Assembly (NCBI GenBank): GCA_015257125.1
Contig: JABZKU010000056.1
Coordinates: forward strand, 1-6,073
Direction of reading: 5' to 3'
DNA length: 6,073 nt
DNA from: Prevotellaceae bacterium
GTDB lineage: Bacteria; Bacteroidota; Bacteroidia; Bacteroidales; Bacteroidaceae
Made by a program: the position numbers and the translations under genes. The notes below the pieces were generated by a model that was given only the letters and a program-made list of their open reading frames with translations, ran no database searches and was not told the origin of the DNA. Shown here one piece after another: positions 1-5,717 of this stretch (position 1 is its first letter; each line of letters begins with the position of its first letter).

Positions 1-10
1 CGCCATTTTA

Positions 11-51
11 CAACAAGCCTCGAGACTCGAAAGAGACTCGGGGCTTTGTTG
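11..51. terminator. GNRA-capped hairpin at window edge, possible terminator
   Basis: The left arm 11-28 pairs with the right arm 33-51 around a GAAA tetraloop (29-32). The stem has about 17 pairs, counting one T-G wobble (20/41), and is broken only by an A-A mismatch (25/36) and one bulged T (47). The + strand side ends in CTTTGTTG, which is a weak T-rich tail, and the - strand side has no T-run. It most likely ends a gene lying left of the window on the + strand. Because the T-tract is poor, it could instead be a structured RNA element. Confidence 0.5.
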
Positions 52-214
52 CGTTCGGACGAAAGGATAGGGAAAGAGAATGAGTGGCGAGAAATCGTGT
101 GTTGATTTCATCTTTGCTCAATACCCGTGCGTTCCATTGAATGCAGGTCGGGCGAATCGGAGTGCGAATTTGCGTTATCATCACACACTTATGGGTGATA
201 AATGTCGTGTGCGT

Positions 215-246
215 CTTGCATAATTCGGCATTTCTCCCTATTTTCG
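215..246 (+). promoter_or_regulatory. Bacteroidota-type promoter for the DUF3472 protein gene
   Basis: CTTG at 215-218 (consensus TTTG) is followed after exactly 20 bases by TATTTTCG at 239-246 (consensus TAnnTTTG, one mismatch). Transcription would start near 250, giving a leader of roughly 65 bases before the ATG at 318. The leader is A-rich just before the start codon and has no Shine-Dalgarno motif, as is usual in this phylum. The -7 octamer is identical to the one at 5950-5957. Confidence 0.55.
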
Positions 247-317
247 CAGCTGTCACCGGTTATTTATACCCTATTTCGACCCTTGACACGCTTTCAAATC
301 AAGAAAAAGTCAAGATT

Positions 318-3086
318 ATGCACAAGAAATTCCTCCTCGCCTGCGGCCTTGCATTCGCTGCGATCTCAGCCTTCGCACAACAACAATGGACCATCAGCGT
401 TCAAAATCAGGGCACGGCAGGCGGGTACATTCTCGACAAAAACGGAAAATCCGTCGGGAACTACTCCTATTCGCAATTTTATCCCTCGAAAGGCTACACC
501 CCCTGTTGGGTAGTGCGTTTTCCGAAGGGAAACTATACCATTACTTCCGGTAACACCGGCAAGATCGACGTACGGAACATGAACACCGGAGAGGACGTGA
601 TCACCGGACAGTCAGCGCGTAGCTTCAGTTTCCGTGCTCCCGAAACGGCTTGGTACCGCTTGTTGCTCCGCGACGGCGTGACGAACACCGAAATGTCCGC
701 ATTCACCATCAAGTCTACCGACGTGACGGGCGCGAATGCGGTGTACATGGCCGATTGGCGCAGCATTCCGTCGCTCCACCTCAATGGTTTTGAAAGCTCC
801 AATACCAATTTGCCCAGCGGAGATGCCTTCGACTGGATTTATGACGAAGTCCTCATCCCGGCCGATGCCGATTATCTCGGCACTTACGTCGAAGCCTTCG
901 GATTCAAGAACGGCTACATCGGTATTCAGAACAACGGCCGTCTGAACAGCGGAGAAGAAAACCGCACCATCATTTTTTCAACTTGGGACAACGGCGACAC
1001 CGATAAGGACAAGGCGCTTGCCGACTTCAAGCGCAGCGGGGTGATGGCCATCGACAGCACGCGCCGCAACACCGTGGCCGAGCGTTTCGGCGGAGAAGGC
1101 ACCGGTGTGCACGTGCTCATGAACGGCGACTATTGGAAACCCGGCAAGTGGGCGCGTTTCCTCCTCAACGTGCGTCCCGAAGAGATCATTCTCAAAGACG
1201 GTTCGCGCTTCCAAAACACCATCATCTCCGCCTGGTTCAACATCCGCGGCGTCGATGAGAAATGGCACTACATTTCCTCGCAGCGCATGGCCGGTCAGGT
1301 GCTGTATTTCGGCAGCGGCTTCAATGCCTTCCTCGAAGAATTCACACGCGGAGGCACCAGCCAAGGTATTATGCCCCACTTGGCCTACTATCGTCGCGCT
1401 TTCACGCGCTCGATGCAGGGCGGCGAGTGGTACAACCGCAATAAGTTCTGGTTCGGGCACACCGACGGCGGAAATAATAAGGGAGCGCGCAACGACCGCT
1501 ACCAAACGGCGGTGGAATTCGAAGGTGAACCCGCCATCCTCATGCAGTCCGGCGGCTACATCGAGCCCAAGGATCACAACGGATGGGTGAACCTTGCCTA
1601 CCAAAAGGACCCCGACTACCTGCCTGCAGACAGCGTGCTCGCCAATTTGGTGAAGCGCGACGTGCTTCCCGCCATCCAAGCGCAGGATGTAGAGCGCATG
1701 CGCACTGCACTCCGCGACACCTACGCAGAAATTCCCCAGTCGGAATGGAAGGTGGCCGCCTTCAGTTCACAAGAGGCGCGCGGCGAGAACAACGGTAAGA
1801 ATGGTTTGGCGAAACTCGTCCTCGACGGCGACAACTCCACCTTCTGGCACACTGAATGGATGAGCGGATCGAAGACCAACTACCCGCACTACATCACCTT
1901 CTCGCACAACGGCGAAACTACTGTTGAACGCATCACTTTGACCACCGACGCCGGTCACAGCGATGCCAACCAGTATCTCGCCAGCACCGTGCAGGTGCAA
2001 ACCGCCACGCGCACGAGCGGTCCGTGGACGACGGTCGGAACTTACACTTTGCCCAAGTCCGCCACGCAAGTCTTGACCCTCGACAGCCCCCTGACCCTGC
2101 CTGCCGGTCAGTTCCTCCGCTTGAATTTCACCAAAGGTTTCTCCGAAGGGGGAAAACACTTCATGGCACTCTCGGAAGTCAACTTCCAAGTGAAGGATGC
2201 CGCCGCTTTGCGCACCTTGGTCGAGAAACATTTTGCCAACGCCGGCCAGTTCAATTACTATGCCACGGCCGATGTGGAGAAATACCTCGGTGCTGTGCGC
2301 GACCATTTGGCCACCGCAACCGGGGCTGAACTCGAAGAAGCCCTTCGCAACTTGGCGAACAATGCCCGTGTGCTCAAGTACGGTCCCGTGACTTCACTGT
2401 CCGATCTCAATGCTGAGCGTGCCTATGTCATCACGAACCAAAGTGGTTACGGCACCTTGACGGCCGAAGCCGGCGAAAACTTCCCCACTTTGCGCGGCGC
2501 CGCCCCCATTGACGGAAAGAACGCGCTCGAACTCTACAAAACGGCTCCCGATTTGGCGCAAGCCAATGCCTCGTGGATCATCGTCGGTGTGGATCACGGC
2601 CGCACCAATCAGTACTTGGTGTTCAATGCCGCCACGCATCAGTTCCTCAATCCCGCAGCGCAGGGCAGCAACTCCGCCAGCACGATGAGCGACACCCCCG
2701 TGTTCGTCAACATCCGCATGAGCGGTGGGCAGTTTGTCTTCAGTGCCGTGAACCAAACCTCGCGTTCGGTAGCGTCGGCCGACCTCTGTGCCGACCCGAC
2801 CAAGGTAGACGGCGCCGCCCTCACACAGCGTTCGCGTGCCACTGAGCCCGGTAATTTCTGGACGCTCAGCGACAACTACGCCATCACGCCCGACAAGGCG
2901 CTCATTCAGGCGCTGCGCGAAGCCGCCAAGACCGGTAAGTTCAAAGCCCCCACGGCTATCCGCTCGACTGCAGTGCACCGTGAGACATCGGCCGCCGAAC
3001 TCTATGATTTGCAAGGTCGTCGCGTGCAGCAACCCGCTGCCGGTACCGTTGTGGTGAGCCGCAACGGCAAGCGCATCGCACAATAA
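318..3086 (+). CDS. Exported DUF3472 / F5/8 type C (discoidin) domain protein, 922 aa
   Basis: The start at 318 is chosen because it begins a classic signal peptide: MHKK, a hydrophobic core, then AISAFA cut before QQQ (residues 1-20). Residues 25-135 are an unassigned beta-rich region. About 140-415 match the DUF3472 family (PF11958), with landmarks DWRSIPSLHLNG near 146, DWIYDEV near 172, GYIGIQ near 199, IIFSTWDNGD near 218 and FGHTDGG near 379. About 475-626 form an F5/8 type C domain (PF00754), with VLDGDNSTFWHTEW at 501 and beta-strands ending VNFQV. Residues 628-688 are a helical linker. About 690-850 resemble the trefoil-like domain often trailing such Bacteroidales proteins. The tail (895 on, YDLQGRRV) resembles a short type IX-style sorting or surface tail, without the usual final residues. 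DUF3472 has no established activity; the discoidin domain suggests glycan binding at the cell surface or outside the cell. It is a single-gene unit with its own promoter and terminator. It is intact, with no frameshift seen. Confidence 0.93.
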   Translation: MHKKFLLACGLAFAAISAFAQQQWTISVQNQGTAGGYILDKNGKSVGNYSYSQFYPSKGYTPCWVVRFPKGNYTITSGNTGKIDVRNMNTGEDVITGQSARSFSFRAPETAWYRLLLRDGVTNTEMSAFTIKSTDVTGANAVYMADWRSIPSLHLNGFESSNTNLPSGDAFDWIYDEVLIPADADYLGTYVEAFGFKNGYIGIQNNGRLNSGEENRTIIFSTWDNGDTDKDKALADFKRSGVMAIDSTRRNTVAERFGGEGTGVHVLMNGDYWKPGKWARFLLNVRPEEIILKDGSRFQNTIISAWFNIRGVDEKWHYISSQRMAGQVLYFGSGFNAFLEEFTRGGTSQGIMPHLAYYRRAFTRSMQGGEWYNRNKFWFGHTDGGNNKGARNDRYQTAVEFEGEPAILMQSGGYIEPKDHNGWVNLAYQKDPDYLPADSVLANLVKRDVLPAIQAQDVERMRTALRDTYAEIPQSEWKVAAFSSQEARGENNGKNGLAKLVLDGDNSTFWHTEWMSGSKTNYPHYITFSHNGETTVERITLTTDAGHSDANQYLASTVQVQTATRTSGPWTTVGTYTLPKSATQVLTLDSPLTLPAGQFLRLNFTKGFSEGGKHFMALSEVNFQVKDAAALRTLVEKHFANAGQFNYYATADVEKYLGAVRDHLATATGAELEEALRNLANNARVLKYGPVTSLSDLNAERAYVITNQSGYGTLTAEAGENFPTLRGAAPIDGKNALELYKTAPDLAQANASWIIVGVDHGRTNQYLVFNAATHQFLNPAAQGSNSASTMSDTPVFVNIRMSGGQFVFSAVNQTSRSVASADLCADPTKVDGAALTQRSRATEPGNFWTLSDNYAITPDKALIQALREAAKTGKFKAPTAIRSTAVHRETSAAELYDLQGRRVQQPAAGTVVVSRNGKRIAQ

Positions 3087-3142
3087 TTTCGGTGAAGTTC
3101 GCCCCCACTGCCGGGTGCTCGCGCACTATTCCACACACATTC

Positions 3143-3171
3143 AAAAGCCGCTCCTCGTGGGCGGCTTTTTT
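3143..3171 (+). terminator. Intrinsic terminator after the DUF3472 gene
   Basis: AAAAGCCGC (3143-3151) pairs perfectly with GCGGCTTTT (3161-3169) across a nine-base loop, and a run of six T (3166-3171) follows. It lies 57 bases past the stop codon at 3084-3086 and separates that gene from the phosphatase operon. The A-tract on the left arm gives only four T on the opposite strand, so it is mainly a + strand terminator. Confidence 0.9.
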
Positions 3172-3247
3172 CGTGCCACTGCACTCAATAAAAGCGTCGT
3201 GTTCGATGAAAATTGCGAACAGCCCCGCCGGTTTGGCTCGAAATCTC

Positions 3248-3255
3248 TATCTTTG
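3248..3255 (+). promoter_or_regulatory. -7 box for the phosphatase/DUF2461 operon
   Basis: TATCTTTG is a perfect TAnnTTTG element. A start near 3260 would leave a leader of about 20 bases before the ATG at 3280. No TTTG lies at the usual 19-21 bases upstream. The nearest is GTTTGG at 3231-3236, only about 12 bases away, so the -33 element is weak or absent and expression may be modest or activator dependent. Confidence 0.6.
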
Positions 3256-3279
3256 TAGACCTAAACAACGCATTCACTC

Positions 3280-3741
3280 ATGAACATTCTCTTTATTTGT
3301 CTCGGCAACATCTGTCGTTCGCCCATTGCCGAGGAGATTTTTCGTCAGCACGTCGAGCGTGCCGGCCGCACGGCCGACTTTCCGCTCATTGACTCGGCCG
3401 GCATGATCGACTACCACGAGGGTGAGCTCGCCGATGTGCGCATGCGCAAGCACGCCGCCGCGCATGGTTATCATCTCTCCCACCGTTCGCGCCCTATGAA
3501 GGCCGAAGATTTCGACACCTTCGACCGCGTCGTGGCCATGGACGCCGACAATCTCCGCCGCCTGCGCGCGCTTTGTCCCGACGAAGGGCTGATGAGCAAA
3601 GTCGTGCTCCTCTCTGATTTTCTCACCGAGCACCCCGATCAGCACTCCATTCCCGATCCTTATTATGGAGAGTCCGACGCGTTCGAATATGTCATCGAAC
3701 TTTGCGAAGACGCCTGCGCCGAACTGCTTCGCCAACTCTAA
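3280..3741 (+). CDS. Low-molecular-weight protein tyrosine phosphatase, 153 aa
   Basis: The product is a cytoplasmic LMW-PTP (PF01451) that would hydrolyse phosphotyrosine, or possibly phosphoarginine, on proteins. The signature P-loop sits at the expected N-terminal position: C7-LGNIC-R13-S14, with C7 the nucleophile and R13 binding phosphate. DSAG at 38-41 and H46-x-GE are conserved family landmarks. DPYYG at 126-130 carries D126, the general acid, and the tyrosines typical of the class. The length is normal for the family, and all catalytic residues are present. The ATG at 3280 is the only start that keeps the full beta-strand NILFICLGN. In other bacteria such enzymes often partner a tyrosine kinase in capsule or exopolysaccharide control, but no kinase or capsule gene is visible here. 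The next gene begins 15 bases downstream and is probably cotranscribed. The substrate cannot be told from sequence. Confidence 0.95.
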   Translation: MNILFICLGNICRSPIAEEIFRQHVERAGRTADFPLIDSAGMIDYHEGELADVRMRKHAAAHGYHLSHRSRPMKAEDFDTFDRVVAMDADNLRRLRALCPDEGLMSKVVLLSDFLTEHPDQHSIPDPYYGESDAFEYVIELCEDACAELLRQL

Positions 3742-3756
3742 ACTCCTCCTTCGCTC

Positions 3757-4461
3757 ATGCAAACCATCATCGATTTTCTGCGCCAACTGGCCGCCAACAA
3801 CAACCGCGAGTGGTTCACCGCACACAAGGATGAGTGCAAAGCTGCGCAGGCGCAGTTCGGCACGTGGGTCGAAGCCTTGGCACAGCGCATGGCCGCCGAC
3901 GATCCCACCCTCGCCGGACTCACCGCCCGCGACATGACCTATCGCATCTACCGCGATACTCGTTTTTCACACGACAAAACACCCTACAAAACCCACATGG
4001 GCGCCTTCATCTGCCGCGGCGGAAAGAAATCGGGCTATGCCGGCTATTATTTTCAGATCGGTGCCGAAGACAACCGCGCCGATTTCGGCTCCTTCCACTG
4101 GGAAACGCAGCACATCGTCGCGCCCGGTCACTACTGCATCGAGCCGAAAGCGCTGCAAGTGCTGCGCGAAGACATCGTCTACGGCGAGGGCGATTTCGAT
4201 CGTCTCGTGCGCAGTGCTGCCGAGGCGCGCTTCACCCTCCTGCGCGAGAATGCCCTCAAGCGCAACCCCAAGGGTTTCGACAAAGACGCCCCGTGGAGCG
4301 AATACATCAGCCTGCGCAACTTCTGTTTGGCCTACACACCCACCACGGCCGAGGTGACCGCCCCTGATTTCGCCGATCGCCTGCTCGAATCCTTCACGGC
4401 GGTGCGCCCCTTCATCGACTACATCAACCGCGCCATCGATTTCGCGCGTGAGGAACTGTAG
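3757..4461 (+). CDS. DUF2461 family protein (TIGR02453-like), 234 aa
   Basis: This is recognised as DUF2461 (PF09365) by the N-terminal FLRQLAANNNREWF (residues 7-20), the central block RIYRDTRFSHDKTPYKTH (63-80) and GGKKSGYAGYYFQIG (88-102), and the following stretch to W115. The length is typical for the family and the whole domain is present. There is no signal peptide or membrane segment, so it should be cytoplasmic. The family has no established biochemical role; the invariant Arg/Asp/Lys-rich RDxRFSxDKxPYKTH block looks like a ligand or active site, which is inference. The gene starts 15 bases after the phosphatase stop, with no promoter or terminator between, so the two are likely one operon. 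There is no strong Shine-Dalgarno site. Whether the pairing has functional meaning depends on whether it is conserved in relatives. Confidence 0.93.
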   Translation: MQTIIDFLRQLAANNNREWFTAHKDECKAAQAQFGTWVEALAQRMAADDPTLAGLTARDMTYRIYRDTRFSHDKTPYKTHMGAFICRGGKKSGYAGYYFQIGAEDNRADFGSFHWETQHIVAPGHYCIEPKALQVLREDIVYGEGDFDRLVRSAAEARFTLLRENALKRNPKGFDKDAPWSEYISLRNFCLAYTPTTAEVTAPDFADRLLESFTAVRPFIDYINRAIDFAREEL

Positions 4462-4494
4462 TTCTCTACATGATAAGTTCGCGCGCGATATTTT
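4442..4494 (+). terminator. Weak terminator-like nested hairpin over the DUF2461 stop codon
   Basis: TCGCGCG (4442-4448) pairs with CGCGCGA (4482-4488). Inside it, GAAC (4453-4456) pairs with GTTC (4461-4464) around TGTA. Only TATTTT follows (4489-4494). The left arm lies inside the last codons of the gene. It may end the phosphatase/DUF2461 transcript, but the T-tract is poor and the intervening unpaired bases weaken the call. Confidence 0.3.
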
Positions 4495-4534
4495 GCCACC
4501 GAATGTTATTTATTTCCACATTCTGACGTTTTGA

Positions 4535-4566
4535 TTTGTTTTCGCCGCGCTTACGTGTTACATTTG
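4535..4566 (+). promoter_or_regulatory. Textbook Bacteroidota promoter for the Ala/Lys-rich exported protein
   Basis: TTTG at 4535-4538, exactly 20 bases, then TACATTTG at 4559-4566: every consensus position of TTTG-N20-TAnnTTTG is met. It is the best promoter in the window. Transcription would start near 4571, giving a leader of about 100 bases before the ATG at 4671. Strong constitutive (primary sigma factor) expression is the natural inference. Confidence 0.88.
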
Positions 4567-4570
4567 CAAG

Positions 4571-4670
4571 CACAGATGGGAAAAACGTGACGTCTGTAAA
4601 AGATTACGCCGTGAGTCTTGACAAAGCTCACTCCTATACGAATAGAAATTACCACTAACACAACAGAACA
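4571..4670 (+). promoter_or_regulatory. Long 5' leader of the Ala/Lys-rich protein gene
   Basis: About 100 bases separate the predicted transcription start from the start codon. The leader contains a GTGAGT/GCTCAC hairpin (4611-4616 with 4626-4631, one T-G wobble) and an ACAGA/TCTGT pair (4572-4576 with 4582-4587 region to 4586). The last 30 bases are A-rich with no Shine-Dalgarno site, which favours A-rich unstructured initiation. No known riboswitch fold was recognised. Confidence 0.35.
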
Positions 4671-5291
4671 ATGAAACTCTATCTCAACTCTCTGCTCCGC
4701 GGTTTGGCTTTCGCCGCCGTTCTCTCCGTAGGTACCGCTGCTTCCGCACAAGTGGTGAAGGTGAATACCGATGCAGCCAAGAAAGAAGTGAAATCTTGCT
4801 GCGAGAAAGGCGCCAAGCAGGCTGCCGCCGCAGGTCAGCAAGCCGCGAAGACCGCATGCGATCAGGCAAACAAGGCCAAAAAGGCTTGCGAAGAAGGCAA
4901 GAAAGCCGCTTGCAGCGGCGCTGCAAAAGCCAAAGCGGCCGCACAACAAGACGCCAAAGCCGCTGCTGCCGACGTGAAAGCTGCCGAAAACAGCGCCAAG
5001 GCGGCTGTGGAAAACGGCGCAAAGGCCGTAGCCAACGACGCAAAAGCTGCCGAGGACAAGGCCAAAGCCGCTGCACAACGTGGCGCGAAAGCCGTTGAAA
5101 ACGGTGCGAAGGCTGCCGAAAACAAGGCAAAGGCTTGGAGCAAGAAAGCCAAAGCTGCTGCACAACGTGGCGCCAAAGTCGTGGAAAGCGACGCGAAGAA
5201 CGTCGGTGCCAAGGCCAAGGCTGCTGCCGAGAAAGGCGCACAAAAAGCTGTGAACAAGGCTTTTGACGCGGCTACAGGGGCAACCAAGTAA
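4671..5291 (+). CDS. Exported Ala/Lys-rich helical repeat protein, 206 aa, function unknown
   Basis: A signal peptide is clear: MKLYLNSLLRG, hydrophobic FAAVLSV, then TAASA cut before QVV near residue 26-27. The mature part is almost entirely Ala, Lys, Glu, Gln, Asn and Gly, with five cysteines confined to its first part (43, 44, 63, 73, 81). Residues 89-183 hold four 22-residue repeats (89-110, 111-132, 133-154, 162-183) with a seven-residue insertion at 155-161 and a decaying fifth copy from 184. Within each repeat, AK steps fall 8, 7 and 7 residues apart, giving an amphipathic helix like those of LEA group 3 or apolipoprotein-type proteins. The likely location is periplasm or envelope. Histone H1-like nucleoid proteins share the composition, but the signal peptide argues against DNA binding. 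The gene is a monocistronic unit with a strong promoter and terminator. No family name can be given; a stress, envelope-spacing or membrane-surface role is only a guess. Confidence 0.88.
   Translation: MKLYLNSLLRGLAFAAVLSVGTAASAQVVKVNTDAAKKEVKSCCEKGAKQAAAAGQQAAKTACDQANKAKKACEEGKKAACSGAAKAKAAAQQDAKAAAADVKAAENSAKAAVENGAKAVANDAKAAEDKAKAAAQRGAKAVENGAKAAENKAKAWSKKAKAAAQRGAKVVESDAKNVGAKAKAAAEKGAQKAVNKAFDAATGATK
4935..5219 (+). repeat. 66-base in-frame tandem repeats coding 22-residue units
   Basis: Four in-frame 66-base units lie at 4935-5000, 5001-5066, 5067-5132 and 5154-5219, with an extra 21-base unit at 5133-5153. The third and fourth units both open with an Ala-Ala-Ala-Gln-Arg-Gly-Ala-Lys stretch and share most of its DNA. 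Copies differ at many third positions and at some residues, so the array is old rather than a recent slippage product. The 21-base insertion equals one AK-to-AK step, which keeps the helix approximately in register. Confidence 0.85.
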
Positions 5292-5304
5292 ACGCGTGCC
5301 ACGC

Positions 5305-5327
5305 GAAGTAAGCGGAAACGCTGCTTC
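5305..5327 (+). other. GAAA-tetraloop hairpin in the 3' untranslated region
   Basis: GAAG (5305-5308) pairs with CTTC (5324-5327) and AGCG (5311-5314) with CGCT (5319-5322) around a GAAA loop (5315-5318), with a small internal loop between the two helices. It sits between the stop codon and the terminator at 5346-5384. Such a capped stem may protect the 3' end of the message. This is inferred from base pairing alone. Confidence 0.45.
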
Positions 5328-5345
5328 ATGTTTGGATTGAAAGAC

Positions 5346-5384
5346 AAAGGACTGTACAATGAATTGGGGTGCAGTCCTTTTTTT
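5346..5384 (+). terminator. Strong intrinsic terminator after the Ala/Lys-rich protein gene
   Basis: AAAGGACTGTAC (5346-5357) pairs with GTGCAGTCCTTT (5369-5380): twelve pairs with one T-G wobble, an 11-base loop and a run of seven T at 5378-5384. It lies 54 bases past the stop codon and should end the transcript cleanly. Confidence 0.93.
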
Positions 5385-5418
5385 GTGCCTTGTCGCGAGT
5401 GCGGCATGCAACGGGGCT

Positions 5419-5502
5419 GAAAAAGTGGGGCACTTTTCTCCAAAAGCAGAGACGTTTTGGCCAAAAGTAGAGAAGTTTTGTGCGAAAAGTGTGGAGAAAA
5501 TG
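5419..5502. repeat. 21-base phased repeats with A- and T-tracts, about 3.5 copies
   Basis: Units begin at 5419, 5440, 5461 and about 5483 (the last is degenerate). Each has AAAAG near its start (G at 5425, 5446, 5467, 5489) and the first three have TTTT 13 bases after the A-tract (5434, 5455, 5476). Units one and two are also inverted repeats: AAAAGTG/CACTTTT (5421-5427, 5431-5437) and CCAAAA/TTTTGG (5440-5445, 5455-5460). The unit length equals two helical turns, so the tracts lie on one face of the DNA, which favours curvature. It is also seven codons, so both strands read as seven-residue repeats by chance. Confidence 0.7.
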
Positions 5503-5652
5503 AGCGCTCTTCTGAATATGCGCATAAAACATCTCCCTCCAAGTATAAATACAGTGGGCGGTCGGTGAAGGACGCTTGGCTTAGGGCAAGCGATCGACTT
5601 GAAAATGTGACATATTTGCATCGAATCGCCGCTTTTGTGGACGTTTGTTCGG

Positions 5653-5717
5653 AAAAGTGAGGGTGGGCAAGCAATTTTTTTCTGCTCTTACCCGGGCGAA
5701 GCACACTTCACTTTTTT
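5653..5717 (+). terminator. Long-range hairpin with T-run, possible terminator
   Basis: AAAAGTGA (5653-5660) is perfectly complementary to TCACTTTT (5708-5715), and six T end the structure (5712-5717). The 47 bases between contain a GGGT/ACCC pairing (5661-5664 with 5689-5692). No gene on the + strand between 5385 and 5653 needs a terminator, so it may end an unrecognised small RNA or be coincidental. Confidence 0.25.

Larger units (their letters stand above)
1..317. other. Intergenic leader region upstream of the 922-residue protein
   Basis: No convincing gene lies here. The reading frame of the downstream gene stays open back to an ATG at 141, but that upstream extension shows no recognisable domain and would bury a clear signal peptide 59 residues inside the protein. 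The region holds the hairpin at 11-51, a TTATCA/TGATAA inverted repeat (175-180 and 196-201) just upstream of the promoter, and the promoter at 215-246. The inverted repeat is a conceivable operator, but nothing identifies its partner. Confidence 0.6.

Noticed and set aside
141..317. Upstream extension of the DUF3472 protein frame from an ATG at 141
   Set aside because: It would place a clear signal peptide 59 residues inside the protein, the extension resembles no domain, and the best promoter (215-246) lies within it. The ATG at 318 is the real start.
978..1679. 233-residue - strand reading frame inside the DUF3472 gene
   Set aside because: It is antisense to well-recognised DUF3472 sequence and has no promoter, domain or credible start.
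4671..5291. Histone H1-like nucleoid protein reading of the Ala/Lys-rich gene
   Set aside because: The composition fits, but a clear signal peptide and the acidic and amide residues patterned within each repeat point to an exported amphipathic helix instead.
5419..5502. CRISPR array
   Set aside because: The units are 21 bases, adjacent with no unique spacers, and degenerate. This is a short tandem repeat.
5359..5568. 69-residue + strand frame with a lipoprotein-like start (SAAC) and seven-residue repeats
   Set aside because: Its ATG lies in the loop of the terminator at 5346-5384, no promoter precedes it, and the repeats are only the 21-base DNA units read in frame.
5573..5592. tRNA or terminator at the CGCTTG/CAAGCG hairpin
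   Set aside because: There is no cloverleaf partner, no T-loop motif and no T-run after the stem. A 6-base inverted repeat of this kind is expected by chance.
4551..5621. 356-residue - strand reading frame antisense to the Ala/Lys-rich gene
   Set aside because: It stays open because the complement of Ala (GCN) and Lys codons in that frame makes no stops. The composition is a repeat shadow, it crosses the promoter and the terminator, and it shows no domain. Its MRIFRRALIFSTLFAQ stretch looks like a signal peptide only by chance and runs into the 21-base repeats.
4862..5704. 280-residue - strand reading frame
   Set aside because: Same cause as the neighbouring antisense frame. The non-overlapping part (5300-5704) translates through the terminator and the 21-base repeats and has no protein-like character.
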